Counted from the stretch's first letter, positions 11,518-24,493 are shown. The stretch is DNA of 64,000 nucleotides from Hymenopus coronatus (GCA_030762935.1 CM060900.1:386532132-386596131), one strand, 5' to 3'. The notes: generated by a model from the letters alone, not told the origin. Made by a program: numbers and translations.

Positions 11518-11747
11518 GCCGCGCCGTGGCCGAGTGGTTAGACTACTTGCCACTCACGTAGTCAGCGGGTTTGATCCCAAGAGACGGCAGTGAGATTTGT
11601 GGTGGACAAAACGACGCAGGGGCGGGATTTCTCCGGGTTCTCCGGTTTCCCGTCCGTCGCATTCCACCGGTGCTCCATCTTCATTTCATGCATCACCAGT
11701 GTCATAGTAGTAAAAGCGGGCGTTGAACACTATCCAAAAAAAAAAAA
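11518..11747 (+). mobile_element. SINE family D
   Basis: Head GGCCGCGCCGTGGCCGAGTGG with box A (GGCCGAGTGGTTAGACT, 11529-11545) and box B (GCGGGTTTGATCCCAAG, 11566-11582). The body has ATTTGTGGTGGACAAAACGA and TTCTCCGGGTTCTCCGG. The end AGCGGGCGTTGAACACTATCC runs into A12. Full-length copy of the family also found at 24.3, 29.0 and 50.0 kb. Confidence 0.9.
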
Positions 11748-13054
11748 GTTTCCGGTAATGGTGTTAGGCCTACTGCACACCTAACATGCGCATTTCGAAG
11801 CAACTGAAAAAAAATGCTATCATGCTTTCCATAACTCCACCTTTAATGGAAGTATTGATACAATACATTGACCTGACTTAATTATTTTCCTACGCTTCAA
11901 TGGTTTTCTAAAAAAAAATATATTTTAAATTAACTGGTTATAGCCTACACAGATTTATCCGGAATGAATAAAAATAACACCATAAAGAACAATTCATCTT
12001 CACGAGAGAGGAACTTGCCGTATAATATGCTTCATTTCTGTGATCGCCTACTCTTAGGATATTCCTTTTAAGGAAGGTAAACAAACAAAGACAGTAAATA
12101 AAAAGAAAATATCAAGCTACAAGCTTCTTACTAGACTTTTAAAATACGTGTACCTTAAGAAAATGGAAATAGTTCATGAGAAGCTCTTTAGTGCTTAGAA
12201 ATTCAATATTTTCAACATACTGAATTTTCTACATTCAAAGCAAGAGAACTCCTATTTGGTGAAGCTTAATAGAAAGTTATACATATCTCCAAAGGTTTTC
12301 AAAGGAATGTTAATACGACTTGTTTTAAGAATCTACATGTAGATTTTCGAAAGGAAAAAATACCTATAACGATCGTCGAGAACATCAGAAATTAAACGAA
12401 ACCAACGTTATAAAAACGCTGAGAGGCATTTATTAAACCCTTGGTATACCCCTAACAGTTAGACCCCAATCTAGGAATTATAAACTACCGAAACCGCCTG
12501 TTTAGAGAGATACCTGGAAAGTTTAAAAGTATCAAGAAAAGCAAATCACTATTCGGCACTTTTATAATGAGTAGAAATAGTATGCTATTAACAAAAATAG
12601 CGATTGATTAGTATTCCAAATTTGTTCCGAGTTTCTCCCCCTGGGTAGTGCAGTGACCATGTGCGTTCTGACTCAGAAGTTATTGTCCGGTTTATTTTAA
12701 AGCTATGTTTACTACTTTCACGCTTGATGAAATTCTGCTGGTTCTTAAACGTCTAACCGTTGATAACTGCTTTGTCGGACCTCCGGCAAAGCAATGGCCT
12801 TTGCCCCAACATTAGCCTGCTAAATCGAGGTTTACTCTATTTTATGCTGGCATCAAGTCAAGTGGCGGTTTTGCCTTTCCTGTAATTACATTACAGAAGG
12901 GAGAGAGAAGGCGAAACCCACAAGGAATTTTGTATACAAAACAAGCCTTACGCAAACACATTCTGCAACACAAACCTCATTAACATAAACAACCGATGTC
13001 TTGTTTGGGATGCCATGCTTTGCGCTGATTAGCCCCAGATCATTTACGTACTAA
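11748..13054. other. No recognised feature
   Basis: AT-rich, with a slightly GC-richer patch at 12740-13040. No ORF of note on either strand. Confidence 0.55.
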
Positions 13055-13245
13055 CGTGTGTCATTGGCACCCGCTGATCTCTAAAATATACTCAGCTGGG
13101 GTCCCTGAACATCTTGGGTACATGTCACAAAGAATAAAGTTTAAGGCACTTCAGTTAGGTCCAGTATAGTCCCTGCACATTCAGACCCCTGTCATTGGCA
13201 CCCGTTGATATCGTAAAATACATCCAGGTGGGCTCCCAAGACATG
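13055..13245. repeat. Two-copy tandem duplication, period ~131 bp
   Basis: TCATTGGCACCCGCTGAT at 13061 recurs as TCATTGGCACCCGTTGAT at 13192, and each is followed by a related AAAATA..C..CAGSTGGGGTCCC-type stretch. The two units are diverged, so the duplication is old. Confidence 0.65.
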
Positions 13246-15670
13246 CCACTATAGTGATGCCCAATATTAGCTGCTTTCCAGGAATTACAGAAACTAATTT
13301 TTTAATGTATTGCATTCACATCACTTTCTCTGCCTATTCTACAAACAAATTATTCCCATAAAATATTTCTTCTATCTACATCATGCTAAACTAGATAAAC
13401 GTAACTCAATTGCCTTACTACTTAGTTACTTAAAAGCAGAAGGGAAATAGGGTAATGTACCAGGCCAAAGCGATAATCGAATATTTTTAAAAGCTGATCG
13501 ATATGTGAACAATTAAAGTTCTGTTCGCTTTGCATTTCTAGAAAGACAAAAGAGAGTTGAAGCAAAAGGCGGTCCCGTTTGAGAAAATGCGTTATTTAAA
13601 ACTGAAACAAATATCAAGAAATATTTCGGAAACGGCCAACCGTGCAACAAAAATGTATATGACATAAATTGTGTGTTTTCACGAGATCTAAATTTTATGC
13701 AGAAAATTTTGGTGAACCTCTTACGGGTTACCAGTTATGCAAAATTCAGGACAATTCATCTGGAGTGAATAGGTCTTCAGAAGTTATTCCCATAAAATTC
13801 GAGATATACATTTTATTTGAAATGTAAATACATTTAATATACGGTATTTTAATCAAAATCATTAGAGCTATTTTTGAGAAAAACAAAGCTTTCAAACAAT
13901 TTCCCATGTGAAGAGGAGGTTAGAAGGGTGAGATTTTCTTGAAAAGCTTAGTTTTTAGTCCATCAGCTATGCTGTCACACACAGACCTTTTTCTATTTTT
14001 TTTCTCTCGGGACCACAAAACATTATTTCCGGTGAAATCTCGGTGTGGAATTTTTGGGTGGAATACAATACTTCCTCTATACACTGTGTACGTAGTACGA
14101 GTAGAGTAGGTTATAATGTTTCACTGAAATACTTGTATAGGTGTATATTTAAGTTAAAATCATAACCTCTTCTCCTGTGTCAACACCAGTTTCATTATAT
14201 ATATATCCCAGTGGACGTCACCTAAGAAACGATCCGTTAACCCAAATACAGGTTAGGAGATAGGAAGTTGTTACTTTGGGGAGGGGGAATTATTAATAAA
14301 TTGCAGGAAATAGAAGACATCCCGATTTGTTAGTAGTAGACAAAATAATCATATAAATATATGAGTCAGTTTATCTTACTACCACCGTTTAACATTTTGT
14401 CGTCTTTGTTAATAGTTCATCAGTTCGTTCAAGTTTTTGCTCTAAATGGACGCTGTTAAAGAAATGACGCTTTTATAAACGCCAGAATAAGTGAGATCTT
14501 GTGGTTGACGATTGATTGGAGTGTAAGACAAACCTGTCAGTATTAACTTAATATGCAATTACACATTATTTCGTTTGTGCGTGCCTTTCATTATACATAA
14601 CTAGAAGTTACATATCCGCTATTATATTTTCAGGCTCATGAGGGCGTGGCCTATTTCCTACACTCAGGTTCTCGCTGCGTTGCCTAGTTAAATACGTACG
14701 TATTACTGCTTTGAGTGACGTAATTATATCACATGCGCGCGGAAATAATATAGTAACTTCGGAAAAACAGTTGTCTCGTTAAGGGCCCACGCATTTCTGC
14801 GCATACTACTGAAACCCCCATGTTTTTGTTACTCTTTTTCTACAATTTGATTACAATTAATAAAGAAGCTGTATAACATTTAGTTGCGCTCAATGTTTAT
14901 CCAGGCAGTAACAAAATACTCTACATTTGACACCGCACTACTTGTCTGACGAAAGAATGCAGTTGTTTGGAGAGATCAATGGTGTAGCATGAAACGGTTT
15001 AGAGCGGTCAGAGAAGGCTGGTATATAGTGCAGTACAGTCTGAACCATCAAAGCATTAGCACAGCGTACGTAAACAGGAATAAACTAAACGATCAGGTTA
15101 AACTTGCTGTTTTCTTTGTTATTAATGAATATTAATTTTTCTCCTTTGTGAGCGTATGACTACGCGCGGCGGTATTTCATTCGAATCCGTCCACTGTGAG
15201 AAACTCAACTGCTACATTCCAGTATTATCGTGCTGTGCAGAGCATGCAGCGGAAGTGATGACGCAATACAGCTTATCTGTTTCCACTCGTGGCCGTCTGC
15301 ATTCATTCTTCAGATAGGTTACACAGTTACGTTGTTTACAAGCAAGCGGAAAGGAAAGGGCAGAAGTTCCGTATATATATATATATACTAGCATGAGTCA
15401 GCTTGTAGTTATGCAATCACAATCAACCCTGAATGTGAATCTGTACCAACAATAATTGAATGCGTCATTACAAAGGGTCCTCTGCCAGTGGAAGCAAAGT
15501 CTTAGGAAGCCAAAAATTAACTATATAGCTCAACAAATAAGGAATACACAATAAAATACTACTACTTATTAGCCTTCTAATAGTAAGAAACAGATTTTAT
15601 AGACAATTACATGTAAATAAAATGACAAACTATTAGTGTAGAAACATATTCTAATTCGGCTGGCTTAGTG
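13246..15670. other. No recognised gene
   Basis: Contains the diverged counterpart of the 7.4-kb SINE insertion site (13356-13475), a short (TA)n at 15373-15388 and otherwise AT-rich sequence. No supported gene. Confidence 0.5.
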
Positions 15671-15964
15671 GCCCTCCGTGATGATGTGGTTACCATACTA
15701 GCCTCTTGTACCCAAAATTGCGGGTTGGTTCAAACCTGGCAAAGGACGATATTTTTTTCGGGCGTAAAAGTCTTTGGCATGGCTTCCTTCGGAAGGGAAG
15801 TAAAGTTGTTCGTCCCGGGTCGTATATTTACGCCTTATGCTGACAAAGGGGCGTCTGTTCAAAATTAAGCGGTCTTTCACTCCTAACATGGAATGGTACG
15901 CTGAGGACCACAGTAGACAAAGAGCGTCCACAAATATACAAATCCATTCCTTTTTTTTTTTTTT
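15671..15964 (+). mobile_element. SINE family A, short subfamily
   Basis: Head GCCCTCCGTGATGATGTGG, box B GGTTCAAACCTGGC (15727-15740), ATTTTTTTCGGGCGTAAAAG, GGCTTCCTTCGGAAGGGAAG and the distal AATTAAGCGGTCTTTCACTC and GCTGAGGACCACAGTAG blocks. It ends near a T-rich run. Overlapping ORFs are incidental. Confidence 0.9.
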
Positions 15965-16054
15965 GTTTTGACTGAATTACATACCTTTCTGAAGTGAAAA
16001 TATCAGATGTCGCTCCGGAATGAAACAATTTTCATATATTATTTGCCTTAAGAA

Positions 16055-16055
<1 letters not shown>

Positions 16056-16089
<34 letters not shown>

Positions 16090-16174
16090 GATATTATTTT
16101 AGATATTATTATTATTATTTTAGACATTATAATTATAATTACTATTATTATATTTTTTATTATTATTATTATTA
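16056..16174. repeat. Imperfect (ATT)n microsatellite
   Basis: Triplet array interrupted by AGATATTATTTT and AATTATAATT segments; an interrupted, ageing array. The minus-strand poly-Asn ORF is low-complexity translation. Confidence 0.95.
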
Positions 16175-18465
16175 GACTATAAATTAGTAGTATAGCATCT
16201 GAGGTAAGTAATACATTATTTCTAGACATCTGAATCAAAACTTTGCACTGAATTTTGGCTTTGCATTTTTTTTACAAAGTATGTTTATATTGAACATAAA
16301 GACCTGCTTTGTTATTTGTAAATGTTCAAAATTCAACATGTGACCAGGATATCATCTGTTCTTAATACTTCACATGTTCCTCAGGCGTTATCGTAGTACT
16401 TTTGAAACATGTTCTGTATTACTCAGTTTTACCGGAACTTTTGTCATCTGAATGCTTGAATGGGAAACGTGTGCCTTGAGACTCGGATACATTGAAGACC
16501 TGTTTTTATCTCTAAGTGTATGTGATGTTTTTGGGAATACGTCATCTTGTTATAAAATTGAGGCTACCAGTTGGAAATTTATTAACATCACTAGTTTATT
16601 CCATTTTCTAACTAAATGCACCAGTTCCTTTAGGATATGAAACACTCATAGGGTATGTAAATTCTCTCTCTCTCTCTCCCTCTCTCTCTTCTTAAGTTCG
16701 CGTTTTATCATCCCAAACTTTCGATCACACGACAAGAGATAATGCCCTCTCAGTGGATAGAGTGGATATATTTTATCAAACAGATTTAAGTTAGTTAAAG
16801 GCAAGAAAGACCTTACAAGAATGTTGTTCTTACTTATTCAATTAAATAATCACTAAATATGTGAAATTCTGATGTGTTCTTTGGCACAAATTCGTCAATA
16901 TGATCCTTAAGAAACAATGGCAGTTCACCTGCATTTTACTTCCCTATACCGCATGCTAAACTTAGAAGTCTTTTGACTTCAAATTTTGAGTGGTGAAAAC
17001 ATTGAAGTTAACTGTCTCAAATAAAAGATATCTTGACCACTAAGAGCGGCGCCTTCATCATACATGACTTTTTCCTTGCTATTCTTTAAAGTGCTGTAAA
17101 ATGTATTACTTCCTCTTTTGTGAATCATCACTTCGACAACTGTTGCCCGTTTGTCTATTGGAGTCTTATTCTTATTTTTAATACTTTATAACTCAGTTTA
17201 CGTCAACTTGTGTGCATTCAAACTGCAGTACAAAGTTTTCTTTAAAGTGTTTATTTATAGTTTATGTTAATATTTTGATGTTCTTTTTAACGAGTGAATA
17301 CACCTTGCCTACTGGCAAATATACATCTATAAAGCGGATTACTTTGCCAGGACAATGGCTTTATTGTAAACTTTTTTTTGCATTGCTGGATAAACCTAAG
17401 TCTCTCCTCCACCTTTGTGATGTTTCCGCTAGACCCCAGGCATCATGTCTGTTGCTGCTGAGAATGGCAACTTTATTGTTCAAACAAAACATACCCATAC
17501 AACAGTTTGAAAACCCGGGGCCTTTGAACATTAATAGCCGTCATTGACCAGTTGTGAAATTTTAAATTAATTTAAGAGGTAACAAGCAAGATAAGTATTT
17601 ATTGAAACATACTAATCCATAACCTATAGTCTAATGCAAGAAATCAGAAACTCAAACCTCGTGATATTTACATGCATTTTCGGCTTGCTTCTCGGCGAGG
17701 TACTGCAGGAAATGTTTGCTTCACCAATTATACATACTTTCGTAATCACATTTCTTTTGTATTCTTTACCTTTCACACCTTTTTCAGGAGAAACTTCAAC
17801 CACAATCTCGTTTACTGCCATTTTACAGCTTTGTCAATGTGTTGGTACTGCTAACGCGCACACGTGGAAGAGCAGAGAAGCACCTATGGCAGTGTCTTAG
17901 GAACCTTTCTGTAGTGCAGGTTTTTCTCATTGCATTGATACTTTTCTGTCTTATGCATTGATGCCAAAAATGGCCATATCTCAATTTCCCAAAATAAATG
18001 ACTCAGGTACCCTTCTGCAATGACACATTCAATTTAGTCTTGTATTAGCTATCTTTTAGAGTGTTTTGTGTTCAACCAATAATACTGATAGGTGTTGAAC
18101 TTGAGTGTCCGTACTTTGTGCATGTGTATGTTGGCTAAATATACATTTTAAATTCCAGTGCTACAAATAAATGTGGGTCCAATACCAAAATGTCAGAACC
18201 AGAACTTAGCACTTCTAACGAAAACAGTGGTGAACGCTATTTTCAAGCGATTCGCAGTCAATCAAGGCTGATGATGACAATGATGGCGAATGCAAAGAAG
18301 GTGATTGAATGTTTCCTGTTGTGAACGTCAATAAAGAAAGTGATTTTCCCTTGGTGTAGAAAGCTACCTAAGCTAAATGGAATATTTATTTTGTTTAGTA
18401 GCTATTATAGTATGGTCCCTTGATTAGCATCATAAATATGTAAAGATCAGTATCAATTATGTACT
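16175..18465. other. No recognised gene
   Basis: Includes a (CT)n tract at 16662-16690. The 111-codon ORF at 17212-17547 and overlapping antiparallel ORFs at 17624-17900 show no domain. Confidence 0.5.
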
Positions 18466-18602
18466 TCATTGATAGCTGGTGATCATAGCAATGTCCTTAT
18501 GTTCGGTCTTCTTGAGCTCGCGTACTGGTGCTACAGCGTGCAACACCACCGTGCTCCCGGATAGGCCAAGCCCATGAGCTAGGTCGTATAACGCAGTTAA
18601 TT
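18466..18602 (-). other. Weak coding-like stretch, unidentified
   Basis: A minus-strand frame is open for 45 codons with balanced composition (for example LYDLAHGLGLSGSTV and VRELKKTEHKDIAM) and ends in TGA at 18466-18468. It is GC-richer than its surroundings. A second minus-strand stretch at 18630-18725 contains a similar QLAALYR string in another frame before CGG|GTATGT, which could be a donor site. I do not recognise the protein. It could be an exon, a decayed gene or transposon coding remnant, or chance. Confidence 0.25.
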
Positions 18603-18725
18603 GTTGTTTTTCCTTACAGTACAATGGTATTGTAGTAGCATACATGCTACATACATACCCGATACAATGCTGCCAGCTGCTTTGCCTTTACGCGGGGTCT
18701 GTTTAAGCCCAGGAATTCTATCAAA

Positions 18726-20643
18726 GGCTTGTAATACAAGGAATGGTTTTGATTCCATCAGATAGAGCGAAGTTAACTGTACATATCGGATGGCGAAACT
18801 TTGATAGATCTGCGATCTTTGTAAAGGTTGGATTGCCTCTCTCTTCGTGGAACATTTACATTAACACTGATACTGATTTGACTTATCTCTGTTCAAATAC
18901 AACAACTAAATCTTTAGGGCCTCAATTATAGAAATGTTACAGCAGTGTTAACAGACCAATATGGTAAACTTTGGTTCAACTACTTTCATAATTTACGCCC
19001 TTATTAAGTAAAACGTACGAACATTTCACAATTGAGTTTCCTTTCCTGCAGCTGAAGGATTATATTCATTCGTGTATTAGAATGGAAATGAATTATAAGG
19101 ATATAAAAGAATTAGACCTATGTGTATATGCTTGTGTTTCTAATATGGTCTTCTAAACCTGTGTCTGTTTCGTTCAACACTTCTCTATAACAATGTTTGT
19201 TTCCACAACAGCATCAGAAGCCAAACATGTGAAAGTAACAAAGAAGGTCACCGAGATATGATCGATCGATTTAAAAAGTTTGGTTTTAAACTAATTCTGG
19301 CTTTAAGATATAAAAATTCGTGTGCCACTCTTCTTTGACACCAGGAAGACGAGAAATCGAAAGCAATTTTCCGTCTTTCCCCCTACCTTTCGTCTTATTT
19401 ATTCGTAGTAAGAAATTTTGGAATATCAGTTTATAAGTTTATATTATTGTTGATATAGTTATTATTATTGTTGTTATTATTAGTATTGTTACTAATATTA
19501 TTTGTGACAAACTAGGACTTCATCACTATAAGAAATTCCTGCTACTGTATGTTATTCATCGGTATATGGAACATTAAATTAAGTTTTAAATAAAGTACAA
19601 GATGTCGGATTTTCTCTAGACGTTGTTACTACAAATGTATTGAAGTATTGTTGAACAGTTCCCACCGAAGATTAACGGCTCTTGGACACCTAACAACGGC
19701 GTCCTTTAAAGCGAATATGGAGACTTTATGGTTCGTGACCTCAATAAACAATAGAAAAACCGTAACTTCCGAGTCTGTGATGCAGATGGCGCACACCAAG
19801 GTAAGATGAAATGTCAGACCGAACACGCTCCGCATCAGATACCTGAGTGGTGGGGATGAGAATGCTGTGGGAGTATGGGTTTGGACTTCGATATCGCTGG
19901 AACCCTGGCTCATTTTAATATCTCTCCGAAGTTCAGCAGATTCCTCACGGTGAAGTCAATTGGTTAAGCTGTGCTCAGAACTTCAGCTGTTGTTCAGACA
20001 TAAGAGAGGAGAAGCAGCTTAAGCACATTTATTTCATTTAACTTTCTGAAAATATTAATCAAACTTCAGGGTTCATTTCAACGTCTCAAAAAATTAAATC
20101 GGAAAATTTGGCTAAAATAATAATTTTTCACAAGATTTATCTCATAACTAATAATTAAAATGATGTGTAAACTACGGTATATTTGACGTTGCGTATACTG
20201 TAATATGGGATACGATTCTTTCTTCTGGAATACGGGAAATCCCGTATAATATGGGACGTCTGGGAAGTATACGTGACAACAATGCAACATTAGATTTAAT
20301 GACTACAGCCAAATTAGAATTTGTGTTCTTCTCAAGCGAGAGTAAAACGCGATAGGACTAATTGCAATTGATCTGAATAGGTAATGTGACGCAGCGAACA
20401 GTATATTTTAGTTATGATACCACACTCAGATTTTTGCTCAGATGAACGTATTCATCTATTTCACTATTCTCCTTTTGCAAATTACTAAATAAGTTCCACT
20501 GCTAAACCTGCTGCAATCTCATAGATGCGAATTTGCGGTTTTACGCACCACATTTGCTGCATTTAAAATATGAATAAACTATGTAGGCTAAAATTTGTGA
20601 TTATTGCCAATTTTGTGTTTAAAATGAATAAACTACTATACAT
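18726..20643. other. No recognised gene; one exon-like piece
   Basis: At 19717-19800 a plus-strand frame from ATG runs 28 codons to a consensus donor AAG|GTAAGA at 19800/19801, which could be a first coding exon, but nothing supports it further. A degenerate ATT/GTT triplet patch lies at 19440-19505. A 94-codon minus-strand ORF at 19629-19913 overlaps the exon-like piece and has no domain. Confidence 0.4.
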
Positions 20644-21552
20644 TATTAATATAATAATTAATAGTTGTAACAAATCTTCACTTATCTTTTGGAATCCTTG
20701 GACTAGTTTCGCAATAAATGATCTATTCCATCTTCAGCATAAATTTCCTTTTTGGTGTCCATTTTGGTCTGGTTTTTGATATTGTTTATTTACATTGTTA
20801 TGGTTACTGCTACTAGGTGGATTGTGTTCTAATACATTACTAACTACTGGAATCAAAACAAATTTGGTGCGAGAGTCAATTGGAGGTATATCAAAATTCA
20901 TTGCATTATTTTTATACGTTAATATAAATATTTTCTCAAAACCATTAAATCTATGGGTCCATTTAAGTGTTTTAATAATTTAATATCTGGATTTATTTCA
21001 TGATTAGATTTCCAAAAATGTTCTGTCACAGCTGATTTGTCAATTTGTTTGTATTTAATATGCCTAAAGTGTTCCTTTACTCTGGTTTCCAAATGACGTT
21101 TAGTCTTACCAATATAAACAAGGTCACAATTTAAAAATTAGTTGATAAATGCCAGATTAACTATTTTTTTAAATTTCATCCTTTTTAGAAAACCCTAAAA
21201 TATTTTATACTGTATTTACTTTGAGGAACCAATATTATGCCATGTTCTTTGAAAATATTTATGAATTTTTTATTTGCCCAAGGGTGATAAGTAAATTTTT
21301 TAAAAATGTAATTATCTTTTAATTTCTTAAGCGTAGAAATATCTATAATAGCTTTTTAATATTTAAATTACTCAATTTTTTATTTTTAAAATCAGTATTA
21401 AAACCATTAATTAAAGCAGTGTTGATAATGTGTTTATATTCTTTATAGAATCCATCTTTATTAAGGGGTAAATTAATTAACCTATAAATTAAACTATTAA
21501 AAACAGCAAATTTATGCGAAAAAGGGTTAAAGCTGTGGCAGAACATTTTTTT
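20644..21552 (-). mobile_element. Penelope-like element, 3' half (RT end plus GIY-YIG)
   Basis: Minus-strand remnant of a Penelope-like retroelement. At 21343-21546 an open frame encodes the conserved RT C-terminal segment (NPFSHKFAVFNSLIYRL, then LPLNKDGFYKEYK and NGFN). It is followed by an out-of-frame FTYHPW..KKFINIFKEHGI segment (~21230-21300). At about 20990-21130 is a GIY-YIG endonuclease motif, C-D-L-VYIGKTKRHLETRVKEH, then SAVTEHFWKSNHEINPD. RT followed by GIY-YIG is the defining architecture of canonical Penelope-like elements. The copy is 5'-truncated before the RT core palm motifs and has frameshifts and stops, so it is inactive. Its 5' edge abuts an inverted second copy. Confidence 0.8.
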
Positions 21553-21928
21553 GAAATTTAATCACGAAATAAATCCAGATATTAAATTATTAAAACACTT
21601 AAATGGACCCATAGAGTTAATGGTTTGGGAGAAAATATTTATATTAAAGTATAAAAATCATGCAATGAAATTTGATATACCTCCAATTGACTAGCTCACC
21701 AAATTTGTTTTGATTCCAGTAGTTAGTAATGTATTAGTACACAATCCACCTAGTAGCAGTAACCATAAAAATGTAAATAAACAACATCATAAACCAGACC
21801 AAAACTGAGACTAAAAAGGAAATTTATGCTGAGGATGGAATAGATACATTTATTGCGAAACTAGTTCAAGGATTCCAAAAGATAAGTGAAGATTTGTTAC
21901 AACTATTAATTATTACATTAATATTTGT
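21532..21928 (+). mobile_element. Penelope-like element, inverted 5'-truncated copy
   Basis: Plus-strand copy of the segment 20644-21033, reading away from its partner. It starts at GCTGTGGCAGAACATTTT (21532), which overlaps the end of the RT frame of the left copy, and ends where similarity stops (AATTATTA.ATTAATA, ~21928). The encoded C-terminal part includes NHEINPDIKLLKHL and MKFDIPPI. The arms are ~390 bp with a ~500-bp spacer, roughly 85-90% alike by eye. Confidence 0.8.
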
Positions 21929-22192
21929 GTTACTTCACTGTTACTAGCTTCTTTTAACATTTATACTATGCATTTTGTTAATTATTTATTGTAATTATCA
22001 TTGCAAGCGAGTGCTCGAGCTGATAGTCACCCAGTATCTACGGGGAGTAATCTTTACATCGCGCATGCATCGGTGCCATCTGTCCACACAGCCATACACC
22101 ATAAACCTGAAAACAGACCTTAAAGATGAGAGGGAAACGGAATGGAATGAAATTATGGAAAATAAATCGTGATAAATAAAATACTGCCCCAG
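21929..22192. other. Unassigned sequence
   Basis: AT-rich left part, then a patch with short ORFs on both strands; no family recognised. Confidence 0.4.
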
Positions 22193-22310
22193 AATTCGGC
22201 TGGCGAACCTAGAGAGACCACAAAACATCCATAGGTTAGAGGGGGCGATCAAACCCGGGTCCTCCCGAATGCGAGATGCACACGTTACGGCGGCGCCACC
22301 TCGCTCGTTA
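22193..22310 (-). mobile_element. SINE family B, head fragment
   Basis: Minus-strand head: CGAGCGAGGTGGCGCCGCCG (near 22310) and box B CCGGGTTTGATCGCCCC (~22240-22260), ending after TCGCCAGCCGAATT. The distal family-B body is missing. Confidence 0.75.
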
Positions 22311-22384
22311 TACAAAAAGGGGAAAACTGACCTGCCTTATCCCTAGTTTGAAATATGACTTTATAATAGTAACTACTCCCTTGG

Positions 22385-22387
<3 letters not shown>

Positions 22388-22433
<46 letters not shown>
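22388..22433. repeat. Uninterrupted A46 tract
   Basis: Forty-six consecutive A residues. A pure tract this long suggests a recent retroposon poly(A) tail. No family is recognised in the 75 bp to its left, which contains only the SINE B head in the opposite orientation. Confidence 0.9.
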
Positions 22434-22435
<2 letters not shown>

Positions 22436-23837
22436 TTCTTCCAGCCACAAGCAAACCTTTCAAGACTAACCATTAAGCAGAAAAGTAATTTTTCCCAAGA
22501 ATGTGAGTAAAGGAATGTACAAAACTACTTTGAAGTTTGAAAATTTATCCTTATTTAAGAAGCCAATGATATAAAACTGATTATATACTCAAAATAAATA
22601 CAACAAAATTAGAATAAAATACGCAAGGGGCAAGAAAAATACAAAATGATGACGAAAATTCAAGAAATAGTACCTAAAAATAGAAAAAGGCATAAAATGA
22701 CAAAAACAAAATCACCATAAATCTGCATCTTCATAATCAGGAACACACACTAAGGATTTATGTACACGTTAGTGATGGCTATAATATAAAGTATATCATC
22801 AGAATCCAGGCCATGATTTTCAGTGTCCAAATCCTCCACCGTTTGTGGTGCGTAGCAATAAGAACGGGCGTAAACACGAACACAAAGCATGTTTTCGCAG
22901 TATGGACGGCAGCAGAAGTCCACAGACAAATCTGTCATTCACATAAATGTGTTGCTGACTATCAATAAACTTAAATTTACCTTTGTAACCGTGTCTTTCG
23001 TTATTTAAGCATAGACGCATAAAGGTCTTTCCAAGTTAAACGAGTTATTCCCTGTGTATCTTTTGCAAACCCGAATTAAGAGTGAACTCATTAATCTCAT
23101 TGAAATCTCAGGAGAAATTTCAAACTTGAAACTAATTAATAACTTTGACTTAGCCAAAAGGGCATATAGGGCTATCAGCAGGTAGTACAAATTCAAGTTT
23201 CGAAAGGTTTACCGAGAAAGAGCAGGTAAATGGTTTCAGTTGCCGTATGCATAAAATGGAGGATATTCTTTTCCTATGGCTTTACTATCAGAATGCAAAA
23301 AAAGTACAGTAAATACTTTTCCTCTTAGAACATTAACGATTCGTAGGTTTTACTTTCACCCTTATAACATATGATTGTCATGCATAAAACTCAGGAAAAG
23401 AGTTTGCTTCGTAGTTAACAATAGGAAAAAACAATAGCCTGTCTTTCATTAGATTTTGCTCGTTTAGTAAATATTCATAATAAGGTAAAATTGCTGCATT
23501 TCTTCTACTTCGGACGAGAAAGTCGTTTAAAGAAGGAAAGCAGCCTTGAGACTCTGACTTCAAGCAATTATATCGATTCGATACACAGAATGCGGAGTGG
23601 CTAAGGATTGTTTTATTGGCAACACAGACAAAACACGGCAAGGAGTGCTAAATTTTGAACAAAAATTTAGTACCTTTTTAGATGTCTTGCAGATCCTGGC
23701 TTTCAGAATGGTCTTCAGGAAGAACTAGGAGTCCACCAGATTTTTGTTTCCAGAACAACAGCGTTTGTAACAAGAATAAATACAGAAAGATCTGATTTCT
23801 GGGCTGCATGCATGTCAGGATTCATCTAGTCAAAAAG
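22434..23837. other. No recognised gene
   Basis: AT-rich. Several 60-90-codon minus-strand ORFs (22750-23196, 23378-23641) have no domain and no supporting signals. Confidence 0.5.
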
Positions 23838-24041
23838 ATTCTTTTCGGGCGTAAAAATTCTTAAGCATGGTTTGCTTTGGAAGAGAAATAAAGCAGGCGG
23901 ACTCGTGTCGAAGATTTACGGCACGTAAAAAAACCTCAAGCCTGAAAAGAGGCCTCTGGGGAAAATTAAGCGATCTCTAAGGTCCAATACAGGATGGGAC
24001 GCTGAGAACAGTTAAAGAGTGTCCATAAATATCACCCAATT
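23838..24041 (+). mobile_element. SINE family A, 5'-truncated
   Basis: Starts inside the body at TTCTTTTCGGGCGTAAAAAT. It retains TTTACGGCACGTAAAAAAAC, AGAGGCCTCTGGGGAAAATT and GGGACGCTGAGAACAG but has no tRNA head. Confidence 0.85.
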
Positions 24042-24309
24042 TAAATTTTATGTACACAAGTTATGTTGATACCATATTTTCAATTGTTTGAATTTGTCTC
24101 CTTCTATAACCTGTTATGTTGAGTTTTTTAAATGAGAATGACCCTATCGAAAATCAACGAATAGAAACAAAAGCGCCCGACAGTTGGAAAATCGATTATC
24201 ATTAAAGGAAATGAGGTATGGAGGTATAAACTTCTTAGCATTCGGTTACTGTTTATGCATAGACAGTAAAGTATATACTATTTCTTCGAGCTTTACTTCT
24301 TTTGGATAA

Positions 24310-24493
24310 TTCTTAACGCCCGTTTTTACTACTAAGGCACCACAGGCGAAGATATTGATGATACATGGAATGAAGTTGGAGCACCGGTGGAATTCGATGG
24401 CGGAGGAAACTGTAGAACCCAGAGAAAATCCGCCACTGCGCCGCTATGTCCACCGCAAATCGCACACGCGGTGACTTGGGTCTTCGAGCGTTT
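24310..24493 (-). mobile_element. SINE family D, 5'-truncated
   Basis: Minus-strand copy: TTAACGCCCG (3' end) at 24312, then CATGGAATGAAGTTGGAGCA and GCGGTGGACATAGCGGCGCA in the body. It lacks the tRNA head beyond 24493. Confidence 0.85.
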
